64,000 nucleotides of DNA from Sialis fuliginosa (taxonomy: Eukaryota; Arthropoda; Insecta; Megaloptera; Sialidae). Below are positions 24,101 through 36,184 of the stretch, piece by piece. Location of the stretch: the NCBI GenBank assembly GCA_961205875.1, contig OY540810.1, forward strand, positions 26,908,001 through 26,972,000, in the 5' to 3' direction. The position numbers were made by a program, and so were the translations under genes. A model generated the notes under the pieces. That model worked only from the letters and a program-made list of their open reading frames with translations. It ran no database searches and was not told the origin of the DNA. Numbering within the stretch: the stretch's first letter is position 1; every line of letters starts with the position of its first letter.

Positions 24101-25804
24101 TTGTTGCAATTATAATTTTAGGTAAATAAATGATAATACGTATAACCTTTATAAATATATGCGATGTATGTATTGACTATATTTATAGAAATGCACGTTT
24201 CACGTTGATTCAGGTATCTATTTTTACCTACCTCGTTTTCAGTTGCAATATGTGAGTTGTTGACGTAATTCGTCACTTGTAAATATATTCGCATCTACAT
24301 CATCTATACATGTTAATCGTTAATTAAATGTCTAATATAAATTTCAACATGTATGTTTAACTTTTTACTTACTTTTAATTTTTAATGCATCTTTTATAAT
24401 TATTAAAATTAATATTGTATTTATTTATTTATCGTTTACTTGTAGACTCTTAATTTAAATTAGTGAAAAGTCACTGATTATTATCTGTTACTATGTATTG
24501 CTTACAAAAATAGGTTATACTACAGGAAACTGAAACTTAATGAAATTCTGCGGCATCATTTTACTGATGAATTAATGAAAACACACATTTTATCCATATA
24601 TTAACTTTTGAGTCCATCTAAGAATTATATTTTCAAAAAATATTAATCAATTTTAATTAACATGGACCTTGGATCGCATAAAGCAAAATTAATCAAAATT
24701 AGTTAACAGACTATTTTATAATCATAATTATATTAATTCTTAACATTAATTGTGGTTATGGTGTATCTTCTATACAGTAAAAAAAAACACATTTAATAAA
24801 TCATCCCTTCGGGCCCAAAGACATTTACATTTTAATTTAAAAAAAATTCGTCCGTAAACTAGCCGTAATTAGATTTAGGATTAACGTTAAATCATGGATT
24901 AAAAACAGACGATTAACTAATCATGATTATTTTTTCTTTATGCAACCTACCATAAATGCTTTATATTCAACATAGAAATGCACTCCCCTAGTGAATGGCA
25001 ATACACTAATTCGTCAATAACGGAATTAAAAATGATGTTCTTTAACTGATTCATCTCCATGATTTTTACCGTTTGAAATTATAAAAGTTTGTGATACGTT
25101 CTAATAATACGTGTTACTTCTGTAATTCAGTTAATAAAATTTCTTATAAACTTACATAAGCAAAATGCATCGCAGCAATAATGATAACATATATTTTATT
25201 ATATATTATATATAATAATAAACACAGCATAAAGAAGGGTTCAAGCGCATTAATAAAGACAATACCGTGTAACGTAATGAAATTTAACGAAAAAAGAACA
25301 ATACAACCAATAATTATTAAAATTGAAAACAAACTATTAAATGCTAATAAGTTAATCTCTATGAAATAACTTATATGTAAACAACGTATCAAATTCAACC
25401 CATATTTAATGAAAAGATAATTAATTATATCTTAATAAATGTAGATACACTCACAAGACAGGAGAATTTCGAAATATGTTAAAGTTGGAATAGACATACT
25501 GAAATGTAGGATACTTGGAAGTTTTCCATATTGTATGTTAAATATTTATTTTTGTGCTAGCGCATACCAAAAGTTGTTTTCACCAAAACTTTTGACCGAT
25601 ACAACAACGTGGTGGTTATCGTAAAAGAGAAACGCATATACAAATATACATATATACATCATATTATTAAAATACATACTTGTTGTAGAGTATAAAGTTC
25701 TTATAATGTGTATATACATTTCATATTAAGAGCAATTTATTTTAGGTACTATAAAAATTGATTCGGTAAATATGCACATTAACAATTTTAACGATTACCT
25801 ACAC
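24101..25804. other. AT-rich non-coding stretch
   Basis: No gene was recognised. The 84-codon minus-strand frame at 25144-25398 is hydrophobic low-complexity sequence with no context to support it. Confidence 0.5.
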
Positions 25805-26099
25805 AGCTACACAAAAAAAAGTTCGGAGCCAAAAAAGCGACCAATATAGCATTGTAATATTGGTCGAGCATAGTCCAAATCCAAATTTTTGGAATTTTCT
25901 GCTTACCAGTTCTTGTTTATTTGAGTTTGAATTTTGGGTTTAGCCAACTTGGAAAAAGTCAATCTAAACCCAAAATTCAAGCTCAAATAAAAAAACTGGT
26001 AAACAGAAAATTCCAAAAATTTGGATTTCGACTATGTCCGACCAATACTACAATGCTATATGGGTCGCTTTTTTGGCTCCACACTTTTTTTGTGTAGCT
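25805..26099. mobile_element. Palindromic foldback MITE, 295 bp
   Basis: Arms of about 135 bp mirror each other closely: AGCTACACAAAAAAAAG at the left against TTTTTTTGTGTAGCT at the right, GGAGCCAAAAAAGCGACC against GGTCGCTTTTTTGGCTCC, and CCAAATTTTTGGAATTTTCTG against its near-exact complement at about 26000. The arms meet at a loop of about 26 bp at 25942-25967. No target duplication could be fixed. There is no coding frame. Confidence 0.85.
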
Positions 26100-27158
26100 C
26101 TTTGGTGTATTAGTTTAGTATATAACTTTAGGATATCACTACGAAAAAATTCTCAAGTAGCTGAATTTTTGTACGTAAGATGCTAAAAGTTCTCATCGGT
26201 CCGTTGTGAAGATACTTTTTTACAGTCCTTAAAGGTGCTATCATTTAATTTTAAGTATCTATTGGATCTATGGATAACATAGTTATTAACAAATATAAAG
26301 ACTAAAAAAATTTAGAACAAAGATCTTTTACCTTTGTTCGTAAAAATTAATCATTTTCACACATTAAATCTTACTATATGTTTAGGTAGTTAATTTAGTT
26401 GGCGAACCGGAAGTTATTATAAGTAAAAATGTTTATATGAACATGTGCTCAGAAATTCTTAGTGAAAGAACTACATCAAATTGAAAATTTGATCGTCATT
26501 TTGAAAGCATTAATTCATTTTTGATTAAAATACTAATAAAACTGTTGTAGCAAATTGATTTTCTATCTAAAATATGAAACACGGGTTATATAGCGTGTTT
26601 ACAAAATCATTATATAAAACGAAACTTCAGGCCTTATTTGATAGAAAGTTTTCAGGAAATATAATTTTGGTACATTTTAACTGATTTATTTGTTATATAG
26701 CAATATTTAAAAATGTCTACATAAATTAAAATGAAATCTGGAGTTTTAATAAGTTAAGATCAACTGGACTCGAACAAATTTAAAATGAAAATATTTATAA
26801 TTACAGTAATTAAGAATCGCCACATTTCATTCGGAGACAAACAAAAAATTCGTTGCGCTTTGTTATTAAGCATTTCTACTGATTGTAAGATATCTTATTT
26901 CAGCAAATAAATAAAAAGTAATAACAAATCAGATTTGAAATATTCAAAATAAAGAGTACCATTTCAACTGACAGCTAAACTAATTGTTTCAGTTTTTTTT
27001 GGCAACATCGTTACTTTCGATCTTTAAGTCTATAATTATTATGTACACCCCACATTTAACGTGTTCAATAATTTTAAACATATGCTCTGCAATATTGAAA
27101 GAATTCCTATCTGATGCCAAAGGTCATTAGTTAAATGACTGAATATTAGTTTAGTATT
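26100..27158. other. Non-coding stretch with a family G fragment
   Basis: A TATATGAACATGTGCTCAGA block at about 26434 is related to TATGAACATGTGTCCGGAA at 54149 and its inverse at 55490. The rest is AT-rich with nothing recognised. Confidence 0.4.
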
Positions 27159-27166
27159 ATGTTCAG

Positions 27167-28117
27167 CAGGGTTGATAAATAATTTTAAAAAAAACACTGT
27201 TTTTTTAAGTTATTATTTAAAAGAAATATTTTATTTTGTACGGAAATAATTGTAATACAATCATTCTAGACCTTTTGGGGAAATGTTTGTCTTAGTAAGC
27301 ACTCTGATTGTGGTAATAATCGAATTAGAGGTTTTGGAAATATTCGAAATTTTGTACCTATTATCATCTAAAAAGAAAACTTTGCGAAATGTGTCGCCAA
27401 TAGTTCAGTCGAACCTAAAAGATATTTATTTATTTATAGATCCAAAGCAGTCATTAAAAGGGGTGGAAAACATCATCAAAATTTTATTTTAATAAAGAAA
27501 TTTTTACGTTTTCTAATTCACGTTGCTTTGAAAACAAATGCAACTTAATTAATTCTTTTCAAATTCTTATTCTACATTTTTGTTTTATGTTATTGCTATT
27601 ATAATATTTTAAATATAAGAAAAATATTATGGAAGTCATATATGGTTCTCGATCTTGTTAATTTTAAATTAAAATTACATTATTTTAATATTTTTTCGTA
27701 TTTATTACTAAATCTTTCATTTAAAAATAATGGGCATTATCAGATAAATATTTTATTATGTTTACCGAATTTTAAAACAGATCGGGAAAAAAATCGGGAA
27801 CCATTTCGAAAAGTTAATTTAAAATAATATTTTTTTTATTTAGTTACTAGGCAATTCAAAAAAGACATACAGGAAAGTATATTTTTAAATTCCAAGTGCC
27901 TTTTTTATATAATGAAAACACTGAAGACAATTTTTCTTTTTTAGACGCAATTACATCAATCAACACAATTTTATTATAATTTTTCTTTGTAAAAAAATAT
28001 GTATTTTATATACATATGTATTTACTAAAAAAAAAAAAAAAACGGTTATAAAACCCAATAAAACCCAATGAAACCCGGCGGGCTGGGCTTTTTTAAAAAA
28101 AATTTTTGCCAACCCTG
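27167..28117. mobile_element. hAT-type element, 951 bp, perfect 8-bp duplication
   Basis: Ends CAGGGTTGATAAA and TTGCCAACCCTG give an 8-bp perfect terminal inverted repeat. Both flanks read ATGTTCAG (27159-27166 and 28118-28125), a perfect 8-bp target duplication. Near the right end is a GGGCTGGGCTTTTTTAAAAA tract preceded by short AAAACCCAAT-type direct repeats (28050-28072). Two frames of 69 and 61 codons inside (27283-27492 and 27642-27827) are not recognisable as hAT transposase and lack the BED finger or C-terminal dimerisation motif, so the element is treated as non-autonomous or badly decayed. Confidence 0.9.
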
Positions 28118-28326
28118 ATGTTCAGCCATTCATTTTTAAGAAGATACAGATAAAAATATATTTTTTTATCAAAGTTACACACAAATTTCGGTTTCCTTAA
28201 CATCTCTAAGCTTCTTTCATGTCAATATTCATCAGAATTCATATGCTGCATCCAGATTAACTGAACATTCGATTTTGTCCTTCGTGTACGGATATTTAAT
28301 ATTCGCTCAATTTATTTTCTGTTTCG

Positions 28327-28603
28327 CAGTGGCGTGGCTTAAGGTAGGCGAAACCAGCCTCCGTAGGGGCACCAGGCCTAGTGGGTGGCAAATCGGGTCA
28401 GAATAGCTTTATCAGGATTTAAAACCGACATGAAGATTAAAAAAAACCTTTAGAAATTGAAAAAGAGCGCAAAAGTGTATTTGAGGGATAACAACGAAAA
28501 AAAAGGTAATCAAAAATAGCATGGGGCGCAAAAGTGAGGATTAGGGGGCGGGAAATTTGAGGCGCTATTTTTAGTATTCATAGGGAGCGTGCAGATCCCA
28601 CAC
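28327..28603. mobile_element. hAT-type element, about 277 bp
   Basis: The left end CAGTGGCGTGGCTTAAGG is hAT-like. CTGTTTCG occurs immediately before it (28319-28326) and again at 28604-28611, a perfect 8-bp duplication. If the duplication is right, the element ends GATCCCACAC and has lost its last terminal bases; alternatively it ends at CACACCTG and the match is shifted. The interior is GC-richer (AGGGGCACCAGGCCTAG and similar) and non-coding. Confidence 0.7.
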
Positions 28604-28611
28604 CTGTTTCG

Positions 28612-29684
28612 CAACACTAATGAATAATCGATTAATCAATATTCCAATATTATCTAAAGCCATCTCTATCTAAAATAAGTGATCTAGCTCATACCCGTAT
28701 AAAACTAAAAATCTCCGTTTCGAAGGAACATTGATAGCGCCAATTTTTTCATGTCACTTCTTTATGTATACACACTACATTACTTTCAGTGTATGTACAC
28801 CAAAACAAACGTTTTTATCGTAGAAGACAGAAAGATTTATTTATAAAGGAGAACAATATTGCTTATTAAATATTAATAGTGATTTTTTGCGGACATTTGT
28901 CATTTACATATTTTTGTCTTTTAAACAATAAACTAGTACCTAACCTAACATAACCTAAACAAGAATTTCGTAGATCAATATTAAGTATTCATATACTTTA
29001 TGTAAGTTTTGTGTTATATTTACCCATTTTTTTTTATTTTCGTGACCTTATCTTCCAAAAAAGTAACAGCTCACTTTATTCTACCTGGCTGGAGACTCTC
29101 CTTCACCTTGGGACCCTAAGAAATTACCTAAAGTGCTCATACTGTACAACGCGCCGCTGTCACTTATAATTATTTTTAAACAGTAAAGATTTCATGTTTT
29201 TAATTAACTGATTGTTATAATTTTACAGTTTTACATATTTTAATAAAATATTCTTATTTTCCTACGTCCTTGCGAAAAATTATTTTAAAAAACAAATTTA
29301 GTGCCTTCAATAAATTATTATAAATATAAATTTCGAATTTATAATGCTAATGTTCAAACTAACACCTATGCCCTAAAACAAAGATTATCGAGCTTTTTTT
29401 TTAACTCACGACCCCTCCACAATATTTACTAAAAGTTTATCAATATTTTCTACAACCCAGCAAAATCTTTCTGCGACCCATGGTTTAAGAACCACAGCCC
29501 TACAAAACTATTTATTTATGTGTATTAGTAAGTAATGATATATAAATATTGCACACATAGATATAGAGCATGAACCGCGCATTCTGTATTAACATAATGG
29601 AGTAACATTTATTCAAAACAGTGAGTGAGATGCGGTAATGTTTGGGATATATCTATATCTTTTTCTAATAAGAACGAAACAGAC
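28612..29684. other. AT-rich non-coding stretch
   Basis: No gene or bounded repeat was recognised. Confidence 0.5.
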
Positions 29685-29696
29685 ACTCCTGTTTAA

Positions 29697-29874
29697 CTTT
29701 AACTAAAAATATACACCTTAACCACAATCAAACAATGCCATTCGACACGTGTTTCGACTTCACAAGAAGTCCTCATCAGGAGCCTAACAGTTCTATTCAG
29801 ACTCAATGTGGTTAAGGAGTATATTTTGAGTTTAAGTGACCAAAAAACCACAGTTTCTCCGTTTTTCCAGTAGT
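29697..29874 (-). mobile_element. Hammerhead-ribozyme-like mini-insertion, copy 1
   Basis: A 178-bp segment flanked by the perfect 12-bp direct repeat ACTCCTGTTTAA (29685-29696 and 29875-29886). On the minus strand it carries the hammerhead core: CTGATGA (29779-29773), a 6-bp stem II closed by a TTGT loop (29771-29756), GAAA (29755-29752), the 8-mer ACACGTGT in the stem III position, and a GTC cleavage triplet ending at 29744. One unpaired G lies between CTGATGA and stem II. Stem I is weak next to the core (2 bp, then a mismatch), but outer arms at about 29706-29727 and 29806-29828 (TTAACCACA-type) are complementary, so the core sits at the tip of a hairpin. A similar unit is at 49866-50054. 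Short type I hammerheads occur in animal retrozymes and Penelope-like elements; activity here is untested. Confidence 0.7.
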
Positions 29875-29968
29875 ACTCCTGTTTAAATAAGGACAAGTAT
29901 ATCCCAAACCAGTTTCTATCTCTTTCTATTGACACGGCTCTGTTTTCGAATCAAATGCGCGATCCATG

Positions 29969-30060
29969 CAGTGCCAGATTAGCAATGTAGCAGGAATAGC
30001 AATTGCTACGGGCCCCACGTCGCTGGGGGCCCGCAGCTTAGCAAAAAAATATATCTTATT
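29969..30060. mobile_element. hAT-like left-end fragment
   Basis: CAGTGCCAGATTAGCAATG at 29969, followed by TGCTACGGGCCCC and GGGGGCCCGCAG, resembles terminal and subterminal parts of hAT elements such as the one at 58270. No right end or target duplication was found. Confidence 0.45.
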
Positions 30061-31578
30061 GGATTTACCACTTACCGTCCAATTATTATTAATACGGGAT
30101 ATCCAAATCTACAGTAATTAATAATTTAATTTTAGGGTTTCCGATCTCGATTCGATTTTATCGAAAAATATATTTTTAAAGCTCCGATCTTTGATTTTTT
30201 TAATCGATTTTTCTAAATTTGCCCACATTAAATTGATAAAAGTTTTTCTGTAAAAGTGGTGTTTTATTATACACTCCTGAAAAAAATTAAGAGATAATTA
30301 AAAAAAAGCAAAAAAAATCAAATTTTCAAACAGTTGTATCTCCGCGAAAAATTATTAGATTTGTATGATCTAAAACTCATTCAAAAGCTTGCACTTTCTA
30401 ATTTTTTTTCTACGTCTATGATGTGTTTTGTCTTTTTGGTGTAGAACCACAATAAGAGTTATTATATGTTACATAAACATCAACAAAATAAAAATACATA
30501 TATCATTTTGTTAAATTGTGTGAACCATTTTACAAGAAATATGTTTTCTTAAGTAGAAATATTTACGAGTTTTTATTATTTTCTAAAAATAACAATTCAC
30601 AAAGAGCCAAAACCGAAATACAATGCAAAACAGTTTTAAACTTTAAAGACATCGTTAAAACAAAGAATTTAAATCTATGCCAATCAAACTTGTCTACAAA
30701 ATACAGTTCTAATCAATTATGAACTACATTTATACTATCTTGCTATTTGTATTTATATCTTACAAGGGGAGTTCATATCTTTAGAGTCTCCCATTTTCTT
30801 TTACTTTTACAAATGTAATGTACTCACATGACTCTGAATGATGTAAACTGTACACGCGGGAAGATGCTCTTCTCAATTGTTTAAGAAAAATTCCCCCAAG
30901 AAACTTGTTTGATAAGCATAAAACTGTATTACAATGATAGATTCTATTTCAGAACTAAACGCATGGAACAAGACTCTCGAGGATATTTCTCCTCGACAAT
31001 TGAGAAACGCGTCTTCTCGCGTATACAATTTACAATAAAAATCACGTGGGGTAACCGTACGCAATTTTTAGAAAAATATTCTAAAAAACACTTCAATATT
31101 TGAGATTAGTTCTAACATTGTTTAATATCTTACCTTAGAGTTAGAGTTTAAGGGAGAACATATGAGTAGACGTCGGAAAAATAAGTGAATTTTGGGAATT
31201 ATTATCTCAAAAACTATTTCTTCGATTTAATAGACTGGGAATGCTGATGTGGCCGACGTAAAACATATCCCTTGATGCGGTTCCCAAGATTACTGGCAGT
31301 CGGTTGATCTGAAACAGAAATTTCAAAGAGATTCTCAGAAGTTATCTATGATGCCCTTCGACAAACAACTTTCATGCCACCAGGCTTTATAAATATTGCA
31401 CTTTATCCACTTGTCAGTAAGTGGGTCAAAAATTACATATAGTGGTATGATACTGATAATGATTTGTTCTACTAGGCTACTGCGCTATCCATCTACCATA
31501 TTGGAAAAAAAACATAAATTACAAACAGCGCCTGTCATAAGAAAACGGTAGTAGACTTATAAAATATAAAAAATAAAT
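30061..31578. other. AT-rich non-coding stretch with an isolated Tc1-like end
   Basis: TACACTCCTGAAAAAAATTA at about 30270 looks like a Tc1/mariner-type terminus after a TA, but no matching second end is visible. Otherwise nothing was recognised. Confidence 0.4.
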
Positions 31579-31738
31579 AAAAAACCCTGAAAAGTATACC
31601 TAATGATTAAATTAAACAGTTTTTTATGTCGGTTTTCTTTTTTTTTATTAAAAAGTTTTTTATTGGCTTGGCACCGACTTCAAAAACTGTTAAATTTAAT
31701 TATTTGGTATCTTTTTCAGTGTTTTCAAGGGGTTTTTA
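31579..31738. mobile_element. Short palindromic foldback, about 160 bp
   Basis: The left arm (AAAACCCTGAAAAGTATACC, then AATTAAACAG, then ATGTCGG) is mirrored by the right arm (CACCGACTTCAAAAACTG, then TTTGGTATCTTTTTCAGTG, then AAGGGGTTTTT). The arms are about 60 bp with a T-rich loop around 31640-31670. No target duplication could be established. It is non-coding. Confidence 0.7.
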
Positions 31739-34513
31739 AGTCGATTGTTTATATTTTTTAAGTTTTTTATTTTCCCTTTTGAGTGTCGTATTTTTGAAGC
31801 CCATAGACTCTTTCAAACAAACAAAAAATCATTCAAATCGGTGCATATTTGTCTGAGTTATAAAATATATGAATATTATATATGTATATTGATTGAATTG
31901 AGAACCTCCTTCTTTTTTGAAGTAAGTTAAAAATACGTTAAAATAACAAGAAAAAAGGGAAAATTTCGTTAGCAATTTTTCAATACATACCTACTTGAAT
32001 GTAAAACTCGATGATAACTGATAGAGTAATTAATTATAACTTTGTTTAATTTAGAAAGAATAATTATTTTATTTGTTTAGTACCTACATTGAGTTTATTT
32101 TATTATTAAGAAAAATCACTTTTGTGTAGTTATACTCGTTATACTTTATAGTTATAGAGTTGTGAATTATTTTTTTTAATCCGACTCACATAGCACATTC
32201 AATACCCCCTCCTCTGAAAAAGTTTATATTTAACATAAAAATAATATTAATGTTCAAATATACGATAATAAGAAATAATCTCGTGTGTTCACAGGATAAT
32301 CTGAACAAAAAGAAGAAGGCCACGTGACAAGAGAGTACCCCCTTCGGGGCCTCGGATCCAATCATTTCGACACAACAATATATAGGTACGTTGCTTTTAC
32401 AAACCAACCGCTATATCAAAGTATATAGATTTTAGAAGTAATACATATCATAAGCAGTGGCGCTACTATCGTTATTGAATGAGTGAATGCACAAACAGAA
32501 GAGTCCAAAATAATTTGATTTTTCGCCAAAATTTAATTACAACTAAAACTTTAAACTTCACTACATACACATTACAATTGAGAACTTGACAGCTCACTTG
32601 GTCCGAAGAATTAGTTTGTTTTTCACCAAGTCTAAAATAAATATAATAAAATCATATCGATATTACGTAATGTATACTTCTTGACCGTTGAAGTTTTTTC
32701 AAATATCGATAGCCTAATACATATAAATAATTAATAAAATAATAATAATACAATTTTTTTAGAAACTGATTTAGTCAGCGCGTTTTGCCTAGGACCCCTT
32801 GGAAGGGAGGGGGGTCGAACAGATGGGTAGTTAATCTTTTCGGGTGATGAAGAGAAAAAAAAGTTGTATACTCATAAATGGGCATTATTGTAAACAAACA
32901 TTGCGTAATTTTTCCTTTTTTTCTTAAATATTCGATTGTTTCTATGCGAGGCACAGAAACAATCGAAAATTGTGAAACTTTGTAACTTTAGTACGTAATG
33001 GCTTACTCTTAATCAATTTTTGGTGTGTTACTTACACATATCGAGAGATTGTAAAATGTTAATGAAAAATATTTATCATTTCCATTGTTTCTTTTACAGG
33101 TGTGCGAAAAGTAACAACAACAAATATTCACTTTTTTAATTTCAATCATAAATTGTGTACATATCTTATAGAAGACAAAATCATTTACAAAAACGTATTC
33201 TACTTAACTAATTTGACTGGTCTATAAGATAAAATAAATAAAAATAACAAATGTACATCGTTTTGTCTAGAAATATTTTTAGCCAATATACTGATTTACA
33301 TGTTACTTTTAAACACAAGCTAAGGGGAGGCAAACCCCCCCCCCCTCCTGGGTACACCCATGACTCCCCACCCCCACTCCCTTATAACTTAACAATCAAC
33401 ACAGATAAATAAATCAAAAGTACCTACCTATATATAATTACAAGAAAATAATTAAACCTTAACCAAAAAAAATTCTGATTGAACCGCTGTTTACAATTAG
33501 ATATAAAAACTTCTGAGCTCTCGTGAACAATAAACATGTTTTTCCATTATCCCACATAATATTCGTCACTGTTAAATAAAGCTTCTTATTAATTAAAACA
33601 AATATGTTGCGTCTATATAACAAGAGAGATCCCGAGTGTGTAAAAGCAAATATGGCGAGAATCAAAGAGAAGGTTGAGGATTAAAATCAGACGGATCGTG
33701 GAAAACCAATTAAGATCATATTTTGTTTTGTTTCAGTTTCACTTTTAATTTGCATTTCGTAAATAAAATAAGATATAATTCTCCGTTTTATAATTTTAAT
33801 TTAATATAATTGAGGTCACACTCTAATAAGGGATGTAGTTGATTTAATCATAATTGGAACTTTATTGATGCTAAATTTCTTTTCTTTTAATAATAAGACT
33901 GTTGGATTATACAGAATGTCCCAGCTGTGTACTCTACTTTTAGTAATTTTAAGTGGGATGTCTTTAGATAAGTCTCCTAAAAAGCAACAAAAAATATTAA
34001 ATGATATTTTGATTTAACCCATCTCATGTTTTCACCCGGAGTCTCAGGGTTTGTATACTATTTCTCCTGACTTTGTAATAATGATGACGACTAAAAAAAA
34101 AGTCATCAAAAATAGAACAGGGGCAGCAAAAGTACAGATTAGGATAAAAGATTGGATTAAATTTTAATACATTTAACTCGATAATTGTTTTATATTTTTT
34201 GGAATGAGCTATGTCTTACTTAAATAATACCGCAGAAATAATGCTAGAGAAAATAATTCATAAAAATTACTTTACAAATTTTTTAAACAATTAGTAGCTT
34301 TGCTGACAATGAGTGTAATTCATTTCCATACATTCATTCATTGTAGTCCAGTCGATATTTAGTTTTACCTTACAAAAAGTGAAACATGAACAACAGTTTT
34401 TCGCAATATTCAAAGTTTATTTGAAAATAAATGGAAAATCAGTCGAAACTTAAAGTTCGATATTTATTTAACTGTAAGTTATTTCCCATGATTTCAGTGT
34501 TTATGCAAGTATT
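31739..34513. other. AT-rich non-coding stretch
   Basis: No gene was recognised. It holds a perfect 13-bp-stem hairpin at 32931-32967, a CAGTGGCGCTACTATCG hAT-like end at 32456 without partner, an 11-C run at 33335-33345, and TACAGAATGTCCCAG at 33913, a possible isolated end of the foldback family found at 4003. Confidence 0.4.
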
Positions 34514-34515
34514 TA

Positions 34516-35298
34516 CAGTCTGTCAAGTAAGAGCGTGATCGACCTAACTTGCAGTCGGTAAAAGAGATCTCCCCAATCTTTTATATATACCTAATGTTGT
34601 AGAGGGAGCCTTTCTCCTTGATGCTTTGCCACGGAACATTCAGTTGGCATCAAATTTTTTCCCCAGTTCCACTTAACGCGAAATGAATTTCGTATACACG
34701 CTTCGCAATACGAGGTTGTGTTCCTCTGTACGCATCCGAAAAGTCCAAAAATGTCCTGTAAAGTTGTTGTTAAATACATCTAAAAAAATTGTTTTTGAAT
34801 TTACACCTCTTTACCTACAATCTAAATGCACAGAAAATGCTGGAGATATACAAAAACGCTTGTTACCGGCTGCCAAGCTTTGGTACATCGATAAAAACAA
34901 GCACTGGATCTTCAGGATGACAACGATCCCAAACTTCGCAGCAATAAGCTGTACACTGGGTGAAAAGAGCAGTCTAGTATCATTACGCTTTATTGGCCCT
35001 CGCAGTCACCTGATGCAAACCCAATTGAGAATGTGTAGGTGTACATCAAACACAAGATTCGTGGAAGAAAAGTCTTTGATTTGAAACAGCTGTCTCGAGA
35101 AATTCGTCACATTTGGAGGTCTCTGCCGCGTGAGTACGCTGAAAACCTGGTCTGAAGTTACTCTGGTGGCGACTGGACAAAATATTAATGAAATTGCATT
35201 TTAGTCCAAACCATTGACAATTTATTGATGCATGAGAAATAAATTCAAAATATTTTTTTTAACAAATTAAACAGTACACACTCTTACTTGACATACTG
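34516..35298 (+). pseudogene. Defective Tc1-type transposon with transposase remnant
   Basis: The ends CAGTCTGTCAAGTAAGAGCG and CTCTTACTTGACATACTG are inverted repeats, with TA at 34514-34515 and 35299-35300. On the plus strand a broken transposase can be read by shifting frames. LLPAAKLWYIDKNKHWIF leads into DDNDPKLRSNK (about 34860-34957), which carries the second catalytic Asp. A stop and a frame change follow, then WPSQSPDANPIENVWVYIKH (about 34995-35054) with the third catalytic acidic residue in NPIEN, and finally an RSLPREYAENL stretch. Functional Tc1 elements are about 1.3-1.7 kb, so at 783 bp about half is missing, including the DNA-binding region and the first catalytic Asp. It cannot encode an active enzyme. 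Confidence 0.9.
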
Positions 35299-35300
35299 TA

Positions 35301-36184
35301 TAAACTGTATATTTAAACACTGGAACATCTTATAATAAAATACAAAAAAATCAATATTAGTTAGTACTTATGTTGATAAATAAATATCTAATATTATTTG
35401 ATGAATATTTTTTACAATGTAACTTATATATAACTGTATTGTTCTTTGTTTTATCTGATGGGAAAATCATTTATATAAATCACAAATAAACATTCTTCAA
35501 ATATTAATTTAGTACAAGTAAATTTTTTTTTTAAAACATACACATAACGTTTAACATCATACATACCTATAATATGATCCGTAATCGATACAAACATCTT
35601 TTTCATCATAAACATTTAAAAATATATCGCTTAGAAGTTGTTGCTATGTGACTGTTATTACAATGACATATAACGCTCCCATTTTTGTATTCAACAGGAT
35701 AATCTTTTTTCTTATAGGAGATATATATTTAATCTCACAGTCTGAAATAAAATTACATAAATACACAATACACATGTCTATGTTTTGTTGTATTTATCTT
35801 CTGTTAGAGTAAGTATATGGTTTTCATTTATATATTTTTTATGTGTTGCTTTAAAAAGGTATTTTTCATTGTTTAATTTCTAAATTTAAAAATAATACTA
35901 CCAAAGAAGTTTTCTTTTAATTTTTTTTTCTCATTTACTTACAATTTCTAAGAAAATATCAAACAATTAAATAAATCTCACAACTGTGCCTTGTGCATGT
36001 AGTTTTCAACTGAATTCTTTTTCCGAAAAAATACATTCATTGGAAAGTAATTGTAATTATGACTTAAAAATGTACTTAAGTACATCAAAATACTTTTTAA
36101 GTTTCAAATATACACAAATGTAATTGTAATTGCAATTACGTTTATGCAAATATGTATATCTTATAATGGAAAAGGTAGATATTT
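35301..36184. other. AT-rich non-coding stretch
   Basis: No gene or bounded repeat was recognised. Confidence 0.5.

Noticed and set aside
34683..35084. 133-codon open frame on the plus strand
   Set aside because: It is a shadow: the conserved transposase residues (DNDPK, NPIENVW) are in the neighbouring frames of a dead Tc1 element.
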